From contig NZ_CP162023.1 of the NCBI RefSeq assembly GCF_041320275.1, positions 1-64,000 of the forward strand: a stretch of 64,000 nt of DNA, written 5' to 3'. The notes under the pieces are model-generated. The model saw only the letters and a program-made list of their open reading frames with translations. It ran no database searches and had not been told where the DNA came from. Below are positions 49,138 through 58,364 of this stretch, in pieces (position 1 is the stretch's first letter; the number at the start of each line of letters is the position of its first letter). The translations under genes were made by a program, and so were the position numbers. This DNA comes from Mumia sp. Pv4-285 (GTDB lineage Bacteria; Actinomycetota; Actinomycetes; Propionibacteriales; Nocardioidaceae).

Positions 49138-50352
49138 ATGGACGATCCCGAGCAGCACCGACCGGCGAGCACCCCGGGTCGACGGATCGGCACCGCGGTG
49201 CTGGTCGTCGTGTCCGCCCTCGTGGTCGTCGCCGCCCTCGTGGTCGCTGCCGTCCTCCTTCCCGGTGTCCTCCGGGGCGACGACGAGGACGCACCCTCGG
49301 CCGGCAGCGGGGCGTACGAGACGGCCTGCGTCGCGATCCCCGAGCTCCGGACGATCGACGACCTGCAGACGATCGTGGACACGGTGCGAGGTGGCCCCGA
49401 GCTCCAGGGCGGGGATGTCGGCGCCGACCTCGAGCTCCAGGACGGCCGGCGCATCTGGGTCGTCGGCGACACGCTGCGGTCCGACGACTTCGACGGGCAG
49501 CGGTTCGTACGCAACTCGATGCTGCTGATCTCACCGGGCTGCGCACGGACGGTGCTGCCCGAGGACAACGGTGCACTCATCCCAGACCGCGCCGACGGCG
49601 TCGGCTACTGGCCGATGTCGGTCGGGCGGGTGCAGCGCGGTGACACCGACGTCGTGGGCGTCGGCGTCCAGCGGGTCCGCAGCACCGGCGGCCCCAACAC
49701 CTCCGAGTTCGAGAACCTCGGACCGGCGATCGCGGTGTTCCACGTGAAGCGGGGTGGGACCCCACAGCTCGTCGAGGTGAAGGATCTCGGACCCGACGAC
49801 GCGAGCCGTACGCGCCCGACCTGGGGTGCCGCCGTCGCGGTGCACGACGACTGGGTCTACCTGTACGGCACCGCAAACCCGGAGACCGACGGCGTCTTCG
49901 GCTACTCGATGCGCGTGGCGCGCGTGCGCATCGACGACATCCGCGACCAGACCGCGTGGCGCTACTGGGACGGGAGCCGGTGGCGGCGCGACGCCGACAC
50001 CGCCCAGGCGCTCATCTCCGCCCAGGGCGGCGTCTCGCAGACGTTGAGCGTGTTCGAGCAGGACGGCTCGTGGTACGCGGTGAGCAAGCAGGACGAGTTC
50101 CTCGGCCACAACCTCGTGATCTGGAAGGCGCCGTCCCCCACGGGACCGTTCACCGTGGCGTCGACCGCGGCGACGATCCCGTCGGACGCGGCGACGGGCC
50201 AGCTGCGCTACATGCCGCTGGCCCACCCGGGCATCCTTCCCGAGCGCGGCTCGGTCGTCGTCTCGTACAGCCGCAACAACACCGACGTGGGCAAGGTCGC
50301 TCGCAACCCGTTCCTCTACCGTCCGGCGTTCCTGCGCGTCCCGCTCCCCTGA
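49138..50352 (+). CDS. Membrane-anchored DUF4185-like protein
   Basis: A 404-aa protein with a cytoplasmic start, one transmembrane helix (about 18-42, VLVVVSALVVVAALVVAAVL) and a large extracytoplasmic domain. Features such as RRIWVVGDTLRSDDF, RFVRNSMLLIS and DWVYLYGTANPETDG match the DUF4185/DUF5005 beta-propeller group related to glycosyl hydrolases, some of which process arabinan-type glycans. No enzyme activity can be proved here. GAAGGAGA precedes the ATG. It is divergent from the FG-GAP gene with 177 bp between them. Confidence 0.75.
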   Translation: MDDPEQHRPASTPGRRIGTAVLVVVSALVVVAALVVAAVLLPGVLRGDDEDAPSAGSGAYETACVAIPELRTIDDLQTIVDTVRGGPELQGGDVGADLELQDGRRIWVVGDTLRSDDFDGQRFVRNSMLLISPGCARTVLPEDNGALIPDRADGVGYWPMSVGRVQRGDTDVVGVGVQRVRSTGGPNTSEFENLGPAIAVFHVKRGGTPQLVEVKDLGPDDASRTRPTWGAAVAVHDDWVYLYGTANPETDGVFGYSMRVARVRIDDIRDQTAWRYWDGSRWRRDADTAQALISAQGGVSQTLSVFEQDGSWYAVSKQDEFLGHNLVIWKAPSPTGPFTVASTAATIPSDAATGQLRYMPLAHPGILPERGSVVVSYSRNNTDVGKVARNPFLYRPAFLRVPLP

Positions 50353-50431
50353 CGCGCGGCGTGTCCGCGCATCCCAGTCCTCCCAGCGGCTCTAGGGTGA
50401 AAAGCACTGCACGGCGAGCGAAGGGGAAGCC

Positions 50432-50995
50432 ATGAGCGACCTGACAATGTCGGTGACATCCGCGGCGAGGACCGCATGGTGGATCATCGTCGTCCGTGGC
50501 GTCGTCGCCGTCGGGCTCGGCATCGTCGCTCTGGTCTGGCCAGGGCCGACCGCGAAGGTGATCATCGCGCTCTTCGGCGTGTGGGCGCTCGTCGACGGCA
50601 TCATCGCGCTCGTCAGCATCTTCACCCACCGCGGACGCTCCTGGGGGTGGCTGCTCCTCGAGGGAGTCCTCGGTGTCACGGCGGGCATCATCGCGTTCCG
50701 TGCACCCGAGACGGTGGGGCTCGCGATCGTCATCGTGATCGCCTTCTGGTCGATCATGATCGGCGCCCTCGAGATCTCCGGTGCACTCCAGATCCGTGAG
50801 GTGCCCGGCAGCGGATGGGGCTGGCTCCTCACGGCCGGCATCGTCTCGATCCTCTTCGGCATCGTGCTCATCGCGTGGCCCGACATCGCCGCCAAGACCC
50901 TCATCGTCCTGATCGGCATCTACGCGATCCTGATCGGCCTCTTCTGGCTGGTCTCCGCCTTCATGATCCGCAAGGACCTCAAGCAGCTCGGCTAG
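50432..50995 (+). CDS. HdeD-family membrane protein
   Basis: A 187-aa protein with six predicted helices in three hairpins, as in HdeD of enteric bacteria. The repeated pattern of GIVALVWPGPTAKVIIALFG, then AGIIAFRAPETVGLAIVIVI, then FGIVLIAWPDIAAKTLIVLI is distinctive, each with a W/R-P turn between helices. HdeD helps acid resistance at high cell density in E. coli; a similar role here is only inferred. A -10-like TAGGGT lies at 50393-50398, and AAGGGGAAG before the ATG. A strong terminator follows. Confidence 0.88.
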   Translation: MSDLTMSVTSAARTAWWIIVVRGVVAVGLGIVALVWPGPTAKVIIALFGVWALVDGIIALVSIFTHRGRSWGWLLLEGVLGVTAGIIAFRAPETVGLAIVIVIAFWSIMIGALEISGALQIREVPGSGWGWLLTAGIVSILFGIVLIAWPDIAAKTLIVLIGIYAILIGLFWLVSAFMIRKDLKQLG

Positions 50996-51009
50996 CTGCC
51001 TGCAGACGC

Positions 51010-51046
51010 CAACGCCCCACGCTGCGACCAGGGCCGTGGGGCGTTG
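51010..51046. terminator. Terminator between the HdeD-like and P450 genes
   Basis: An 11-bp perfect stem CAACGCCCCAC/GTGGGGCGTTG (51010-51020 with 51036-51046) with a 15-nt loop, between convergent genes. Confidence 0.8.
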
Positions 51047-51091
51047 CGCTGCCGATGCCGACGTGGGAGCCGGGTCGCGAAGAGGGCGGCG

Positions 51092-52372
51092 TCAGCCGTA
51101 CAGGCGGACAGGCATCTTCTCGACGCCGTAGACGATCGACCGCTGCCGGAACGCGAGCTCCCGCGGGTCGCATGCGAGCGTGATGTCGGGGAACCTGCGG
51201 AACAGGCGGGGGTACGCCGAGCGCAGCTCCATCCGGGCGAGCTCGGCCCCGACGCAGCGGTGGAAGCCGTAGCCGAACGCGACGTGGGAGACCGGCCAGT
51301 CGCGGTGCGGGTTGAAGCGCTCGAGGTCGGCGTCGGCCGTACGGTGGTCGCGGTTCGCACCCGACAGCGAGCAGACGACGACGTCCCCGGCGGTGATCCG
51401 CTTGCCGAAGAGGTCGTGGTCGACCTTCGCGAAGCGTGGGAACGCGATCTGGACGACGGTGAGATAGCGCAGCATCTCCTCGACCACGGGATCGGCGAAG
51501 GAGTCGTCGGCGATCAGGCGGTCGCGCGCGTCGGGATCGTTCATCAGGATCATCGCGCCGAGGGCGATCGTGCTCGCCGTCGTCTCGTGCCCGCCGGTGA
51601 ACACGCCGTCGGCGAGACCGCCGAGGTCGTAGTCGGAGATGCCGTCGCCGACCTCCTCGATGATCTTGCCGATGAGGCCGTCGCCCGGGGCATCGCGTTG
51701 CGCCTTGGTGGCGTTCATCAGGAAGGTGCGCGACTCCGAGATCGCGCCGAAGCTGGCGGCGCCGCCCCCCGACACGTCGAATCGGGCGGAGCCGAGCGCG
51801 AAGAACTCCTCGCGCGACTCGTCCGGGAGGCCCAGCAGCTCGCAGATCACCAGGAACGGGACGGCGAACGCGAAGTCGGCCATGAGGTCGACCTCGGGGC
51901 CCTTCTGCTCCATGAGGTCGAGCTGGTGCTCGATGATCTCGTCGATCTTGGGGGTGAGGCGAGAGAGGCGGCGCATCGTGAACTCGGGTGTCAGGAGCTT
52001 GCGCAGCCGCGTGTGCTCGGGAGGATCGGTGAACCCGAGCCCGCCGATGTCGCCGTCGGCCGCCCCGACCTCTCCGACGAACGGGCGGATGTCGTTGCTG
52101 TACGAGGTGCGGTCGGCGAGCACCGCCTGGGCTTCGGCGTAGCCGCTGACCAGCCAGATGTTCATCCCGAACAGGCCGGCGAGACGCTTGACCGGCGCCT
52201 CGGCACGGACCCGGCCGAGCTGCGGGACGGGATCGACTCCGACACGACGCAGCGGCATCAGCCATCGGTTCGGGACGAAGGTGAGCTTCGAGAGATCGAT
52301 GCCGTCCTTCTGCGACCGCAGCAAGGTCCGCTGGGCGACCCGCGTCAGCAGGTCCGTCGTCATCTTGCGCAT
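51092..52372 (-). CDS. Cytochrome P450
   Basis: A 426-aa soluble bacterial P450 of class I type. It shows the haem-binding AFGYGFHRCVGAELARMEL with Cys373 as the iron ligand, the I-helix motif FTGGHETTAS (G-x-E-T-T region), and the K-helix E-x-x-R in VEEMLRYLTV. The B/B' region DPPEHTRLRKLLTPEFT is typical. The substrate is unknown. No ferredoxin or ferredoxin reductase is adjacent, so electron partners must be encoded elsewhere. ATG 52372 is used; an in-frame ATG at 52363 is possible. Confidence 0.92.
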   Translation of the reverse strand: MRKMTTDLLTRVAQRTLLRSQKDGIDLSKLTFVPNRWLMPLRRVGVDPVPQLGRVRAEAPVKRLAGLFGMNIWLVSGYAEAQAVLADRTSYSNDIRPFVGEVGAADGDIGGLGFTDPPEHTRLRKLLTPEFTMRRLSRLTPKIDEIIEHQLDLMEQKGPEVDLMADFAFAVPFLVICELLGLPDESREEFFALGSARFDVSGGGAASFGAISESRTFLMNATKAQRDAPGDGLIGKIIEEVGDGISDYDLGGLADGVFTGGHETTASTIALGAMILMNDPDARDRLIADDSFADPVVEEMLRYLTVVQIAFPRFAKVDHDLFGKRITAGDVVVCSLSGANRDHRTADADLERFNPHRDWPVSHVAFGYGFHRCVGAELARMELRSAYPRLFRRFPDITLACDPRELAFRQRSIVYGVEKMPVRLYG

Positions 52373-52475
52373 AGTCCGACAAGACTAACGTTCAGCCAGG
52401 TCCCGGTAAGCGGTCGGAGACCGATTTCAGGGATGTCCCTGACCACCCTCAGGCGTACGACCGGTGGTGCAGGAG

Positions 52476-52516
52476 CGCGGTAGGCCCGAGCCACGGGGTG
52501 GCTCGGACCTACCGCG
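52476..52516 (-). terminator. Terminator of the secreted nuclease gene
   Basis: A 17-bp stem with a single mismatch (52476-52493 with 52499-52516; CGCGGTAGG/CCTACCGCG and CCGAGCCA/TGGCTCGG) closes a 5-nt loop. Confidence 0.85.
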
Positions 52517-52547
52517 CTGTCGACCTTCCTTGTCTCGCGGGGTCCCG

Positions 52548-55331
52548 TCAGAACCCGAGCACGCGGGCCGTCACCGTCGTCTCCGAAGGCGCGTGGGTCG
52601 CGTCACCGGAGTAGCGGACGGTCAGGGTGTGCTTGCCCGGCGGCAGCGCCTTCGCGGGCACTGCGGCGATGGCGACACCGAGAACGAGCCTCTGGGTCGT
52701 CAGCACGGTGGTGCCCTTGAGGACCTGGATCGTGCCGGTCGCCCTCGGCTTCACCTGAGCCGCCACGATCGGACCGAACAACGGGGCGATGCCCGGCGTG
52801 GCGACCGCGCTCACGGTCGTCGGCGTGAGCTGCTCCTCGAGCGCGATGCCGACGAGCGCCGGATCGTGGTCGCTGGAGCGGAACGCGCTCTCGTCGTAGA
52901 ACAGCGTCGCGTTGTTGTTGTAGCGGCTGTACTCGTACGCGATCGGCTCCATGGCGTTGATCGACCAGACCCCCATGCCCGTGATGTCCGGGGCAGCGGC
53001 CGGCGACGCGAACACGTGGTCGAGAGACCCGATCTCGCCGTCGAACTGGTAGGTCTCCGCCGTCTCGTACGTCTCCTCGAGGTCGACGTAGCCCGCGTTG
53101 CGCAGGACCGTGATCGGGTCCTCCTTCGAGTACGCGTTGAGGTCACCGGTGAGGTAGACCTTGTCGGTCCCCGCGGCGGCCTTCACCGAGTCGGCGAACG
53201 CGACCAGGGCGTTGGCCTGCGCGACCCGCTCGACGTTGCCCGCCCCCTGGTCGGGATCGGGAGTGCCGGAACGCTTCGACTTGAAGTGGTTCACGATCGC
53301 GACGAACCGGTCGTCCTCGGTGCCGGCGACCGGCTGGAAGGCCTGGGCGAGCGGCTCGCGAGCATCCGCGAACGCCGGGTCGCCGACGAGGACCGTCGAC
53401 GTGCCGACCGTTGCGAGCACCGCCGGCTTGTAGATGAACGCCGTACGGATGAGGTCCTGCTCCGCGACCGGCGGCAGCGCCGACGGGTCGGGTGACGGGA
53501 CGTACGCCCAGGTGCCCGCACCGGCCGCCTCGTTGAGCGCGTCGGTGAGCGAGGCGAGCGCCGCGTCGCGGTCCTTGCCGAACTGCACGGAGTTCTCGAT
53601 CTCCTCCAGCGACACCACGTCGGCGTCGAGGGCGTTGATCGCGGCGACGATCTTCTTCTCCTGGCGTTCGAGCTGCACGGCGCTGGCAGCTCCGCGCGGA
53701 CCCGCCTGGCCGACGCACTCGTCGACGGTCGTCGGGACGCCGGCGCGGTCGACGAAGTACTCGCACGAGATGCCCGTGGTCGCCTCGTACTCCTCGCCGG
53801 TGGTGACGAAGTAGTTGAGGACGTTGAACGCGGCGAGGGTGAAGTCGCCGCCGACCTGCGGGGGCGACTGCGGCCGCTCGGCACCCGTGAAGGTCGCCGG
53901 AAGCACGCCGTTGGCGTCGGCCGCGGTCAGCTGCGCGAGAGGCTGCAGCTTCCACGTGCTGTTGCGGTAGTCGAGGACGACGTCCTTGGTGAACGTCGCC
54001 GACGCACCCACGCGGATGGTGGTGTCCGCGTCGATCCACGGCTGCGGCGTGTCCTTGCCCGCACCGGTGTAGTTCGTGGAGGAGCCGTCGTCGAGCGTGA
54101 TCCGCTTGGTCGCGTTCTCGGCGTCCACCGCCTGCGAAGCGGCACCGGGAGCGGCGATCTCGGTCGGGACGTACAGCGGGGAGTCACCCGCTGCGAGACC
54201 GATCTCGGCGAACGTGTTGGTCGTGTAGTTGTTCGTCACGGTGAAGGGACCCTTCGGGGTGACCAGCATGCCCTCGAGGGCCTCGCGGGCCGCGTCGCCG
54301 AGCGGAAGCGCGAGCTCGGTCGGCTTGACCGCCTCGGCCGGCTCGTCGAGCACCACCACGTCGGCAGCCGCCGGAGTGATCTGTGTCATGCCTCCGAACT
54401 CGCTGACCCCGCCCGTCACCTTCACGTGGTCGCCGACCGCGACCTTCGCCACCGCTGCGCTGCCGAAGACGAAGATGCCGTCGGACTTGCCGGCAGTCGC
54501 GTCGGTGGCTCCGCCGCTGCCTGCCGTCTGCAGGTAGAAGCCGTTGAAGCCGCCCGTCGGGTACGCCGCGGTGACGACGCCCTGCGTGATCACGGTGTCG
54601 CCCTGGAGGTCGCTCGTGGCACCGGCGCCCTGGATGTCAGCGATCGCGTACTCCTCGACCGGGTTCGGTACCGGGACGCAGTCCTCGCCGCAGGCAGTCG
54701 GCGACGGAGCCGCTGAGGTGAAGTCGGCGCTGTTGTTGTCGGTGTCGATCCCGTCGGTCCGGTTGACCGACGCCGTTACCGAGTAGCCGCTCGCGACGGG
54801 GGCGGTCTCGGACGTGTTGGACACGCCGTAGCCGAGGAGGTCGACGACGTTCGGGTTGGCGACGACGGTCGCGCCGTCACCCGAGAGCGTGTCAGCGGTC
54901 TTCGTCAGGGCGAGGGTGCCGCCGTTCGCGTTGCCCGAGAAGGCGATCGTCGAGGGGGCGTCCGGCGTCGGCAGCGCGGCCCCGTTGGTCGAGTTAGCGT
55001 TGCCGCTCACGAGGTAGTGCGCACCCGCCGGGATCGTGCCGGTCAGCGCGATCTTGCCGGTGAACGCCGTGGTCGAGCTGTACGAGCGGTACTGGACCGT
55101 CCAACCGTCCACCTCGATCGGCGCGTCGGTGGGGTTGTAGAGCTCGACGAACTTGTTGAGGTACGTGGCGCCGGCGCTGCCGCCGTTGAGATAGGCCTCG
55201 TTGATGACGAGATGGTCTGCGGGCGCGGCGCTGGCAGGCGCTGCAGCGACCGCCGCCAGCGTGCCGGCAGCGAGCGCACCCGCAGCCAGCAGCGACGTCG
55301 CGCGGAAGGCGCGTGGGATGGGTGAAGACAC
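52548..55331 (-). CDS. Large secreted nuclease (ExeM/NucH type) with lamin-tail and Ig-like domains
   Basis: A 927-aa exported protein. Order of parts: signal peptide (about 1-36), lamin-tail domain (about 40-180, HLVINEAYLNGGSAGATYLN), an OB-like segment (about 230-420), an endonuclease/exonuclease/phosphatase domain (about 490-830), and a C-terminal Ig-like repeat (LPPGKHTLTVRYSGDATHAP). EEP catalytic motifs are visible: LEEIEN, IVNHFKSKRSG, VYLTGDLNAYS and RSSDHDPALVG. Such enzymes degrade extracellular DNA. It has GTG with AGGAGG ahead. It is downstream of the 5'-nucleotidase gene on the same strand, but each has its own terminator. Confidence 0.9.
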   Translation of the reverse strand: MSSPIPRAFRATSLLAAGALAAGTLAAVAAAPASAAPADHLVINEAYLNGGSAGATYLNKFVELYNPTDAPIEVDGWTVQYRSYSSTTAFTGKIALTGTIPAGAHYLVSGNANSTNGAALPTPDAPSTIAFSGNANGGTLALTKTADTLSGDGATVVANPNVVDLLGYGVSNTSETAPVASGYSVTASVNRTDGIDTDNNSADFTSAAPSPTACGEDCVPVPNPVEEYAIADIQGAGATSDLQGDTVITQGVVTAAYPTGGFNGFYLQTAGSGGATDATAGKSDGIFVFGSAAVAKVAVGDHVKVTGGVSEFGGMTQITPAAADVVVLDEPAEAVKPTELALPLGDAAREALEGMLVTPKGPFTVTNNYTTNTFAEIGLAAGDSPLYVPTEIAAPGAASQAVDAENATKRITLDDGSSTNYTGAGKDTPQPWIDADTTIRVGASATFTKDVVLDYRNSTWKLQPLAQLTAADANGVLPATFTGAERPQSPPQVGGDFTLAAFNVLNYFVTTGEEYEATTGISCEYFVDRAGVPTTVDECVGQAGPRGAASAVQLERQEKKIVAAINALDADVVSLEEIENSVQFGKDRDAALASLTDALNEAAGAGTWAYVPSPDPSALPPVAEQDLIRTAFIYKPAVLATVGTSTVLVGDPAFADAREPLAQAFQPVAGTEDDRFVAIVNHFKSKRSGTPDPDQGAGNVERVAQANALVAFADSVKAAAGTDKVYLTGDLNAYSKEDPITVLRNAGYVDLEETYETAETYQFDGEIGSLDHVFASPAAAPDITGMGVWSINAMEPIAYEYSRYNNNATLFYDESAFRSSDHDPALVGIALEEQLTPTTVSAVATPGIAPLFGPIVAAQVKPRATGTIQVLKGTTVLTTQRLVLGVAIAAVPAKALPPGKHTLTVRYSGDATHAPSETTVTARVLGF

Positions 55332-55397
55332 CTTGATCCTCCTGGATCCGTGCTGTCAGGACTGTGCTGTTTCGACCGTGCTGTTCCAGAGATGAGA

Positions 55398-55438
55398 ACG
55401 GCCCGGGCACACGTGGTTCGCGTGTGTGCCCGGGCCGT
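55398..55438 (-). terminator. Terminator of the 5'-nucleotidase gene
   Basis: A perfect 15-bp stem ACGGCCCGGGCACAC/GTGTGCCCGGGCCGT (55398-55412 with 55424-55438) with an 11-nt loop, directly after the stop. Confidence 0.88.
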
Positions 55439-55446
55439 CGGTGGTG

Positions 55447-58071
55447 CTAGCCGCGCTTCTTGACGGTGATGGTCAGCCTGTCGAAGCTGGCCCTCACGGT
55501 GGAGGAACCCCCGTAGGTGATGCGGAGCTTCTTCTTGCCCTTGCTCGAGAACTTCTTGAGCGTGACGGTGGCCTTGCCGTTGCGGACGGTGGCCGTGCCG
55601 ACCTTCTTGCCCTTGTAGGTGACGGTGGCCTTGCCGTTGGCGGGCACTCCGGCCGGAGCGAGGACGGCGACGGTGATCTTTGCCTTCGTCTTCTTGGCCC
55701 GGATCGTCTTGGTCTTCTTCTTGGCCTTCGTCGCGGAGACCGCCTTGGTGACGGAGAGCCTGACCGTGGTGCTCGACGCGTTCGTCGCGCCGTCACCCGA
55801 GTAGGCGACGGTCAACGTGTGCGTGCCGGGCAGCAGAGCCTTCTTCTTGATCGGGATGGTGACCTTGCCGTTCTTCACCGTGCCGGTGCCCAGGACCTTG
55901 GTGCCGAGCTTGACCGTGACGGTGCCGGTCGCGGTGGCGGGGGTGACGGTCGCCTGGACGGCGCCGCCGTTGCCGTACGCGTTGCCGCGGACGACCGCCT
56001 TGACCGAGGAGGAGCCCTTCACCACGGTGACCGGGATCCGTGCGGTCGTCCCCGTCGGCTGCGCCGTCACGACCAGGTCGTACGTCCCCGCGCTCGCCGG
56101 GGCGGTGAACGTCACGGTCGCGGACCCGTTGGTGACGGGGAAGGTGCCGAGCGAGGTCCCGTTCAGCGTGGCCGAGACCGTCGTGTTCTGCGGGCTGTCG
56201 AGCGAGGTGAGGTCGAGCTTCGGGAGCGTGACGCTGGCGGAGGCGCCAGGCAGGAGCCCGGTCGGCGCCGCTGCATCGAGCTTGACCGAGCGCCGCTCGA
56301 ACACCGGGCTGACCGGCGAGCCCTCCTCGAGGTACGCGATCCATGCCTCGCGGTCGACCAGGCCCGAGTCCTTCGGAGCCTCACCCTCGGTGAAGATGCG
56401 GAAGTTGTCGCCGCCGGTCGCGAGGAAGCTGAACGTGCCGATGCGGTAGCTCTTGGCCAGGTCGATCGGCACGCCGTCGATGGTCACCGAGTCGATGACG
56501 CCCTTCTTGGCGCCGGCGATGGCCGGGTCGTCGATCTCGTGGAACGTGTATTCGACGTTGTCGGACAGGCCGAGCTGGAGGTAGGAGCGCGACGGCACCG
56601 TCCCGTCGGCGTTGCGCTGCCACTGCTGCTCGAGCATCGTCACGAACTGTTCGCCGGTGAGCGTGACGGACCAGAGGTTGTTGACGAACGGGAGCACGGC
56701 GTTCGCCTGCGCGTACGTCACCACGCCGTCGGCGTCGGTCGGGATCGCCGGGTCCGGGGCGTACATGAGGTCCGAACGCAGACCGCCCGGGTTGACGACA
56801 CCGATCTCGGCGTTGCCACCCTGCTCGTCGTCGAGGCTGTCGCGGAGCGAGTTGGCGACGAGGTTGCCCAGGGTCGACTCCGAGGCGCGGTCGTCGCGGA
56901 CGCCGGTCGCGGTCGGCGTCGGGTGGGTGTAGACGCCGTTCTCGTAGGTCCCGCCGGTCAGGGCGGTCGTGATGTCGTTGCTGATCTCAGCGACGGGCGT
57001 GTTGCCGACGGCCGCCGAGTTGGCGAGCGCCGCGTCGACGATCGTCTTGACCGCGGCGACCCGCGGGTAGGTCGACACGAGGGTCGCGTCGTCGGTGGTG
57101 GTGCGGGCGACCACCGAGCGGGTGTAGGTCGTCACGTCGTCGGTCGCGGTGTCGTACGTGATCTCGACCTTCGCGACGCCCTCGCCGTAGTTGCCGGACT
57201 GGACGAGCGGACGCGTGCCGCTGCCGCCGGGGATCGGCGCGTCGTACGCGTAGCGCTGGTGGGTGTGGCCGGTGAAGATCGCGTCCACCGACGCCACCGT
57301 GTCGTTGACCATGTGCGCGAAGACGGGGCTCGCGGCGACCTGCTGCGGAAGGGTCGCGGCAGGCTCGGACAACGGAGCGCCCTCGTGATAGCTGGCAATG
57401 ACCAGGTCGGCCTCGCCGTTGGCGTCGTCGCCGTCCTTGAGCTCGCCTGCGACGCGGTTCACGGCCGCGACCGGATCACCGAACTCCAGGTCGGCGATGC
57501 CCGCCGGGCTGACCAGAGACGCGGTCTCCTCGGTCACGACGCCGATGATCGCGACGTCGACGCCGGCCACCGTGTACTCGGCGAACTCGGGGAGCGCCGG
57601 CGTCTCGGTGCCCTTCTCGTACACGTTGGCGCCGAGGAACACCGGCGTGCCGAACCGGTTGTCGCCCATCCGCGGGATCACGCGGCCGGTGAGGTCCTCG
57701 AAGCCCTGGTCGAACTCGTGGTTGCCGACGGCCGAGTTGTCGAGCTGCAGCGCCTTGAGGACGTCGATCGTCGGGTTGTCCTGGTCGACGGCCGAGGCGA
57801 ACAGCGAGGCGCCGATGTTGTCGCCTGCCGCGACGAACACCGTGTTGTCCTCGCCGCCGGCGGCGCGGAGTTGCTCGACGGTGCCGGCGAACTTCACCGT
57901 GTTGGAGTCGATCCGACCGTGGAAGTCGTTGATGCCCAAGAAGGTCAGCGTGACCTCGTCCTCCGGTGCGGCGTACGCGGCGGGGACGGCGGCGAGGGGG
58001 GCCGCGACGAGCGCGGCGGTGGCGGCGAAGAGGGTTGATCGCCGGAGAAGAGTACGGTGGCTCGGTCGCAT
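55447..58071 (-). CDS. Secreted 5'-nucleotidase (UshA type) with Ig-like repeats
   Basis: An 874-aa exported metallophosphatase. A signal peptide (about 1-35) is followed by the calcineurin-like domain, with metal motifs FLGINDFHGRID, AAGDNIGAS, VGNHEFDQG and FTGHTHQRY, then the 5'-nucleotidase C-terminal domain (NPGGLRSDL and the substrate-stacking FLATGGDNFRIF). Residues about 590-874 hold two to three Ig-like Big_3-type repeats (LPGTHTLTVAYSGDGATNAS), separated by a Lys-rich hinge (KAKKKTKTIRAKKTKAK). It would release phosphate and nucleosides from nucleotides outside the cell. GAGGAG lies 8 nt before the ATG. Confidence 0.92.
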   Translation of the reverse strand: MRPSHRTLLRRSTLFAATAALVAAPLAAVPAAYAAPEDEVTLTFLGINDFHGRIDSNTVKFAGTVEQLRAAGGEDNTVFVAAGDNIGASLFASAVDQDNPTIDVLKALQLDNSAVGNHEFDQGFEDLTGRVIPRMGDNRFGTPVFLGANVYEKGTETPALPEFAEYTVAGVDVAIIGVVTEETASLVSPAGIADLEFGDPVAAVNRVAGELKDGDDANGEADLVIASYHEGAPLSEPAATLPQQVAASPVFAHMVNDTVASVDAIFTGHTHQRYAYDAPIPGGSGTRPLVQSGNYGEGVAKVEITYDTATDDVTTYTRSVVARTTTDDATLVSTYPRVAAVKTIVDAALANSAAVGNTPVAEISNDITTALTGGTYENGVYTHPTPTATGVRDDRASESTLGNLVANSLRDSLDDEQGGNAEIGVVNPGGLRSDLMYAPDPAIPTDADGVVTYAQANAVLPFVNNLWSVTLTGEQFVTMLEQQWQRNADGTVPSRSYLQLGLSDNVEYTFHEIDDPAIAGAKKGVIDSVTIDGVPIDLAKSYRIGTFSFLATGGDNFRIFTEGEAPKDSGLVDREAWIAYLEEGSPVSPVFERRSVKLDAAAPTGLLPGASASVTLPKLDLTSLDSPQNTTVSATLNGTSLGTFPVTNGSATVTFTAPASAGTYDLVVTAQPTGTTARIPVTVVKGSSSVKAVVRGNAYGNGGAVQATVTPATATGTVTVKLGTKVLGTGTVKNGKVTIPIKKKALLPGTHTLTVAYSGDGATNASSTTVRLSVTKAVSATKAKKKTKTIRAKKTKAKITVAVLAPAGVPANGKATVTYKGKKVGTATVRNGKATVTLKKFSSKGKKKLRITYGGSSTVRASFDRLTITVKKRG

Positions 58072-58283
58072 CAGGGGACTCCTCGAAATGACGTGGATGC
58101 GCTGACCCTAGCGACTTGCGGTAACGATCGCTCCCACAACGTGTGACGGTTTGGCCACCATCAGATGGCAACTATTGCGGATTGAGGCAGCGTGACAGGA
58201 GGACCTGTGGGCGGCGACCACGACCTCCTGCCCGCTCGGGGTCAAGGGTTCGCGCTTCCGCGACGTCGCACTCCCCCGTCTCC

Positions 58284-58351
58284 TCCCCGATTTGTGCACT
58301 TGGTCAAGGTTCTGCGCCACAAGGACCTTGATCAACTGCACAAATCGGGGA
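58284..58351. repeat. Long imperfect inverted repeat
   Basis: Arms of 30 bp (58284-58313 and 58322-58351) match at 27 positions around an 8-nt loop. The arms open with TCCCCGATTTGTGCA, and two of the three mismatches are G-U wobbles. It lies 13 bp past the TetR stop in the 293-bp gap before the 5'-nucleotidase gene. It may be a terminator of the TetR gene or a dispersed palindromic element. I see nothing else in the gap beyond the two promoter regions. Confidence 0.8.
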
Positions 58352-58364
58352 CGGGGCCTCAGCG

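Noticed and set aside
55426-58038. An 870-aa plus-strand frame over the 5'-nucleotidase gene
   Set aside because: Shadow of the real gene on the other strand, with Arg/Val/Asp-rich composition and no domain.
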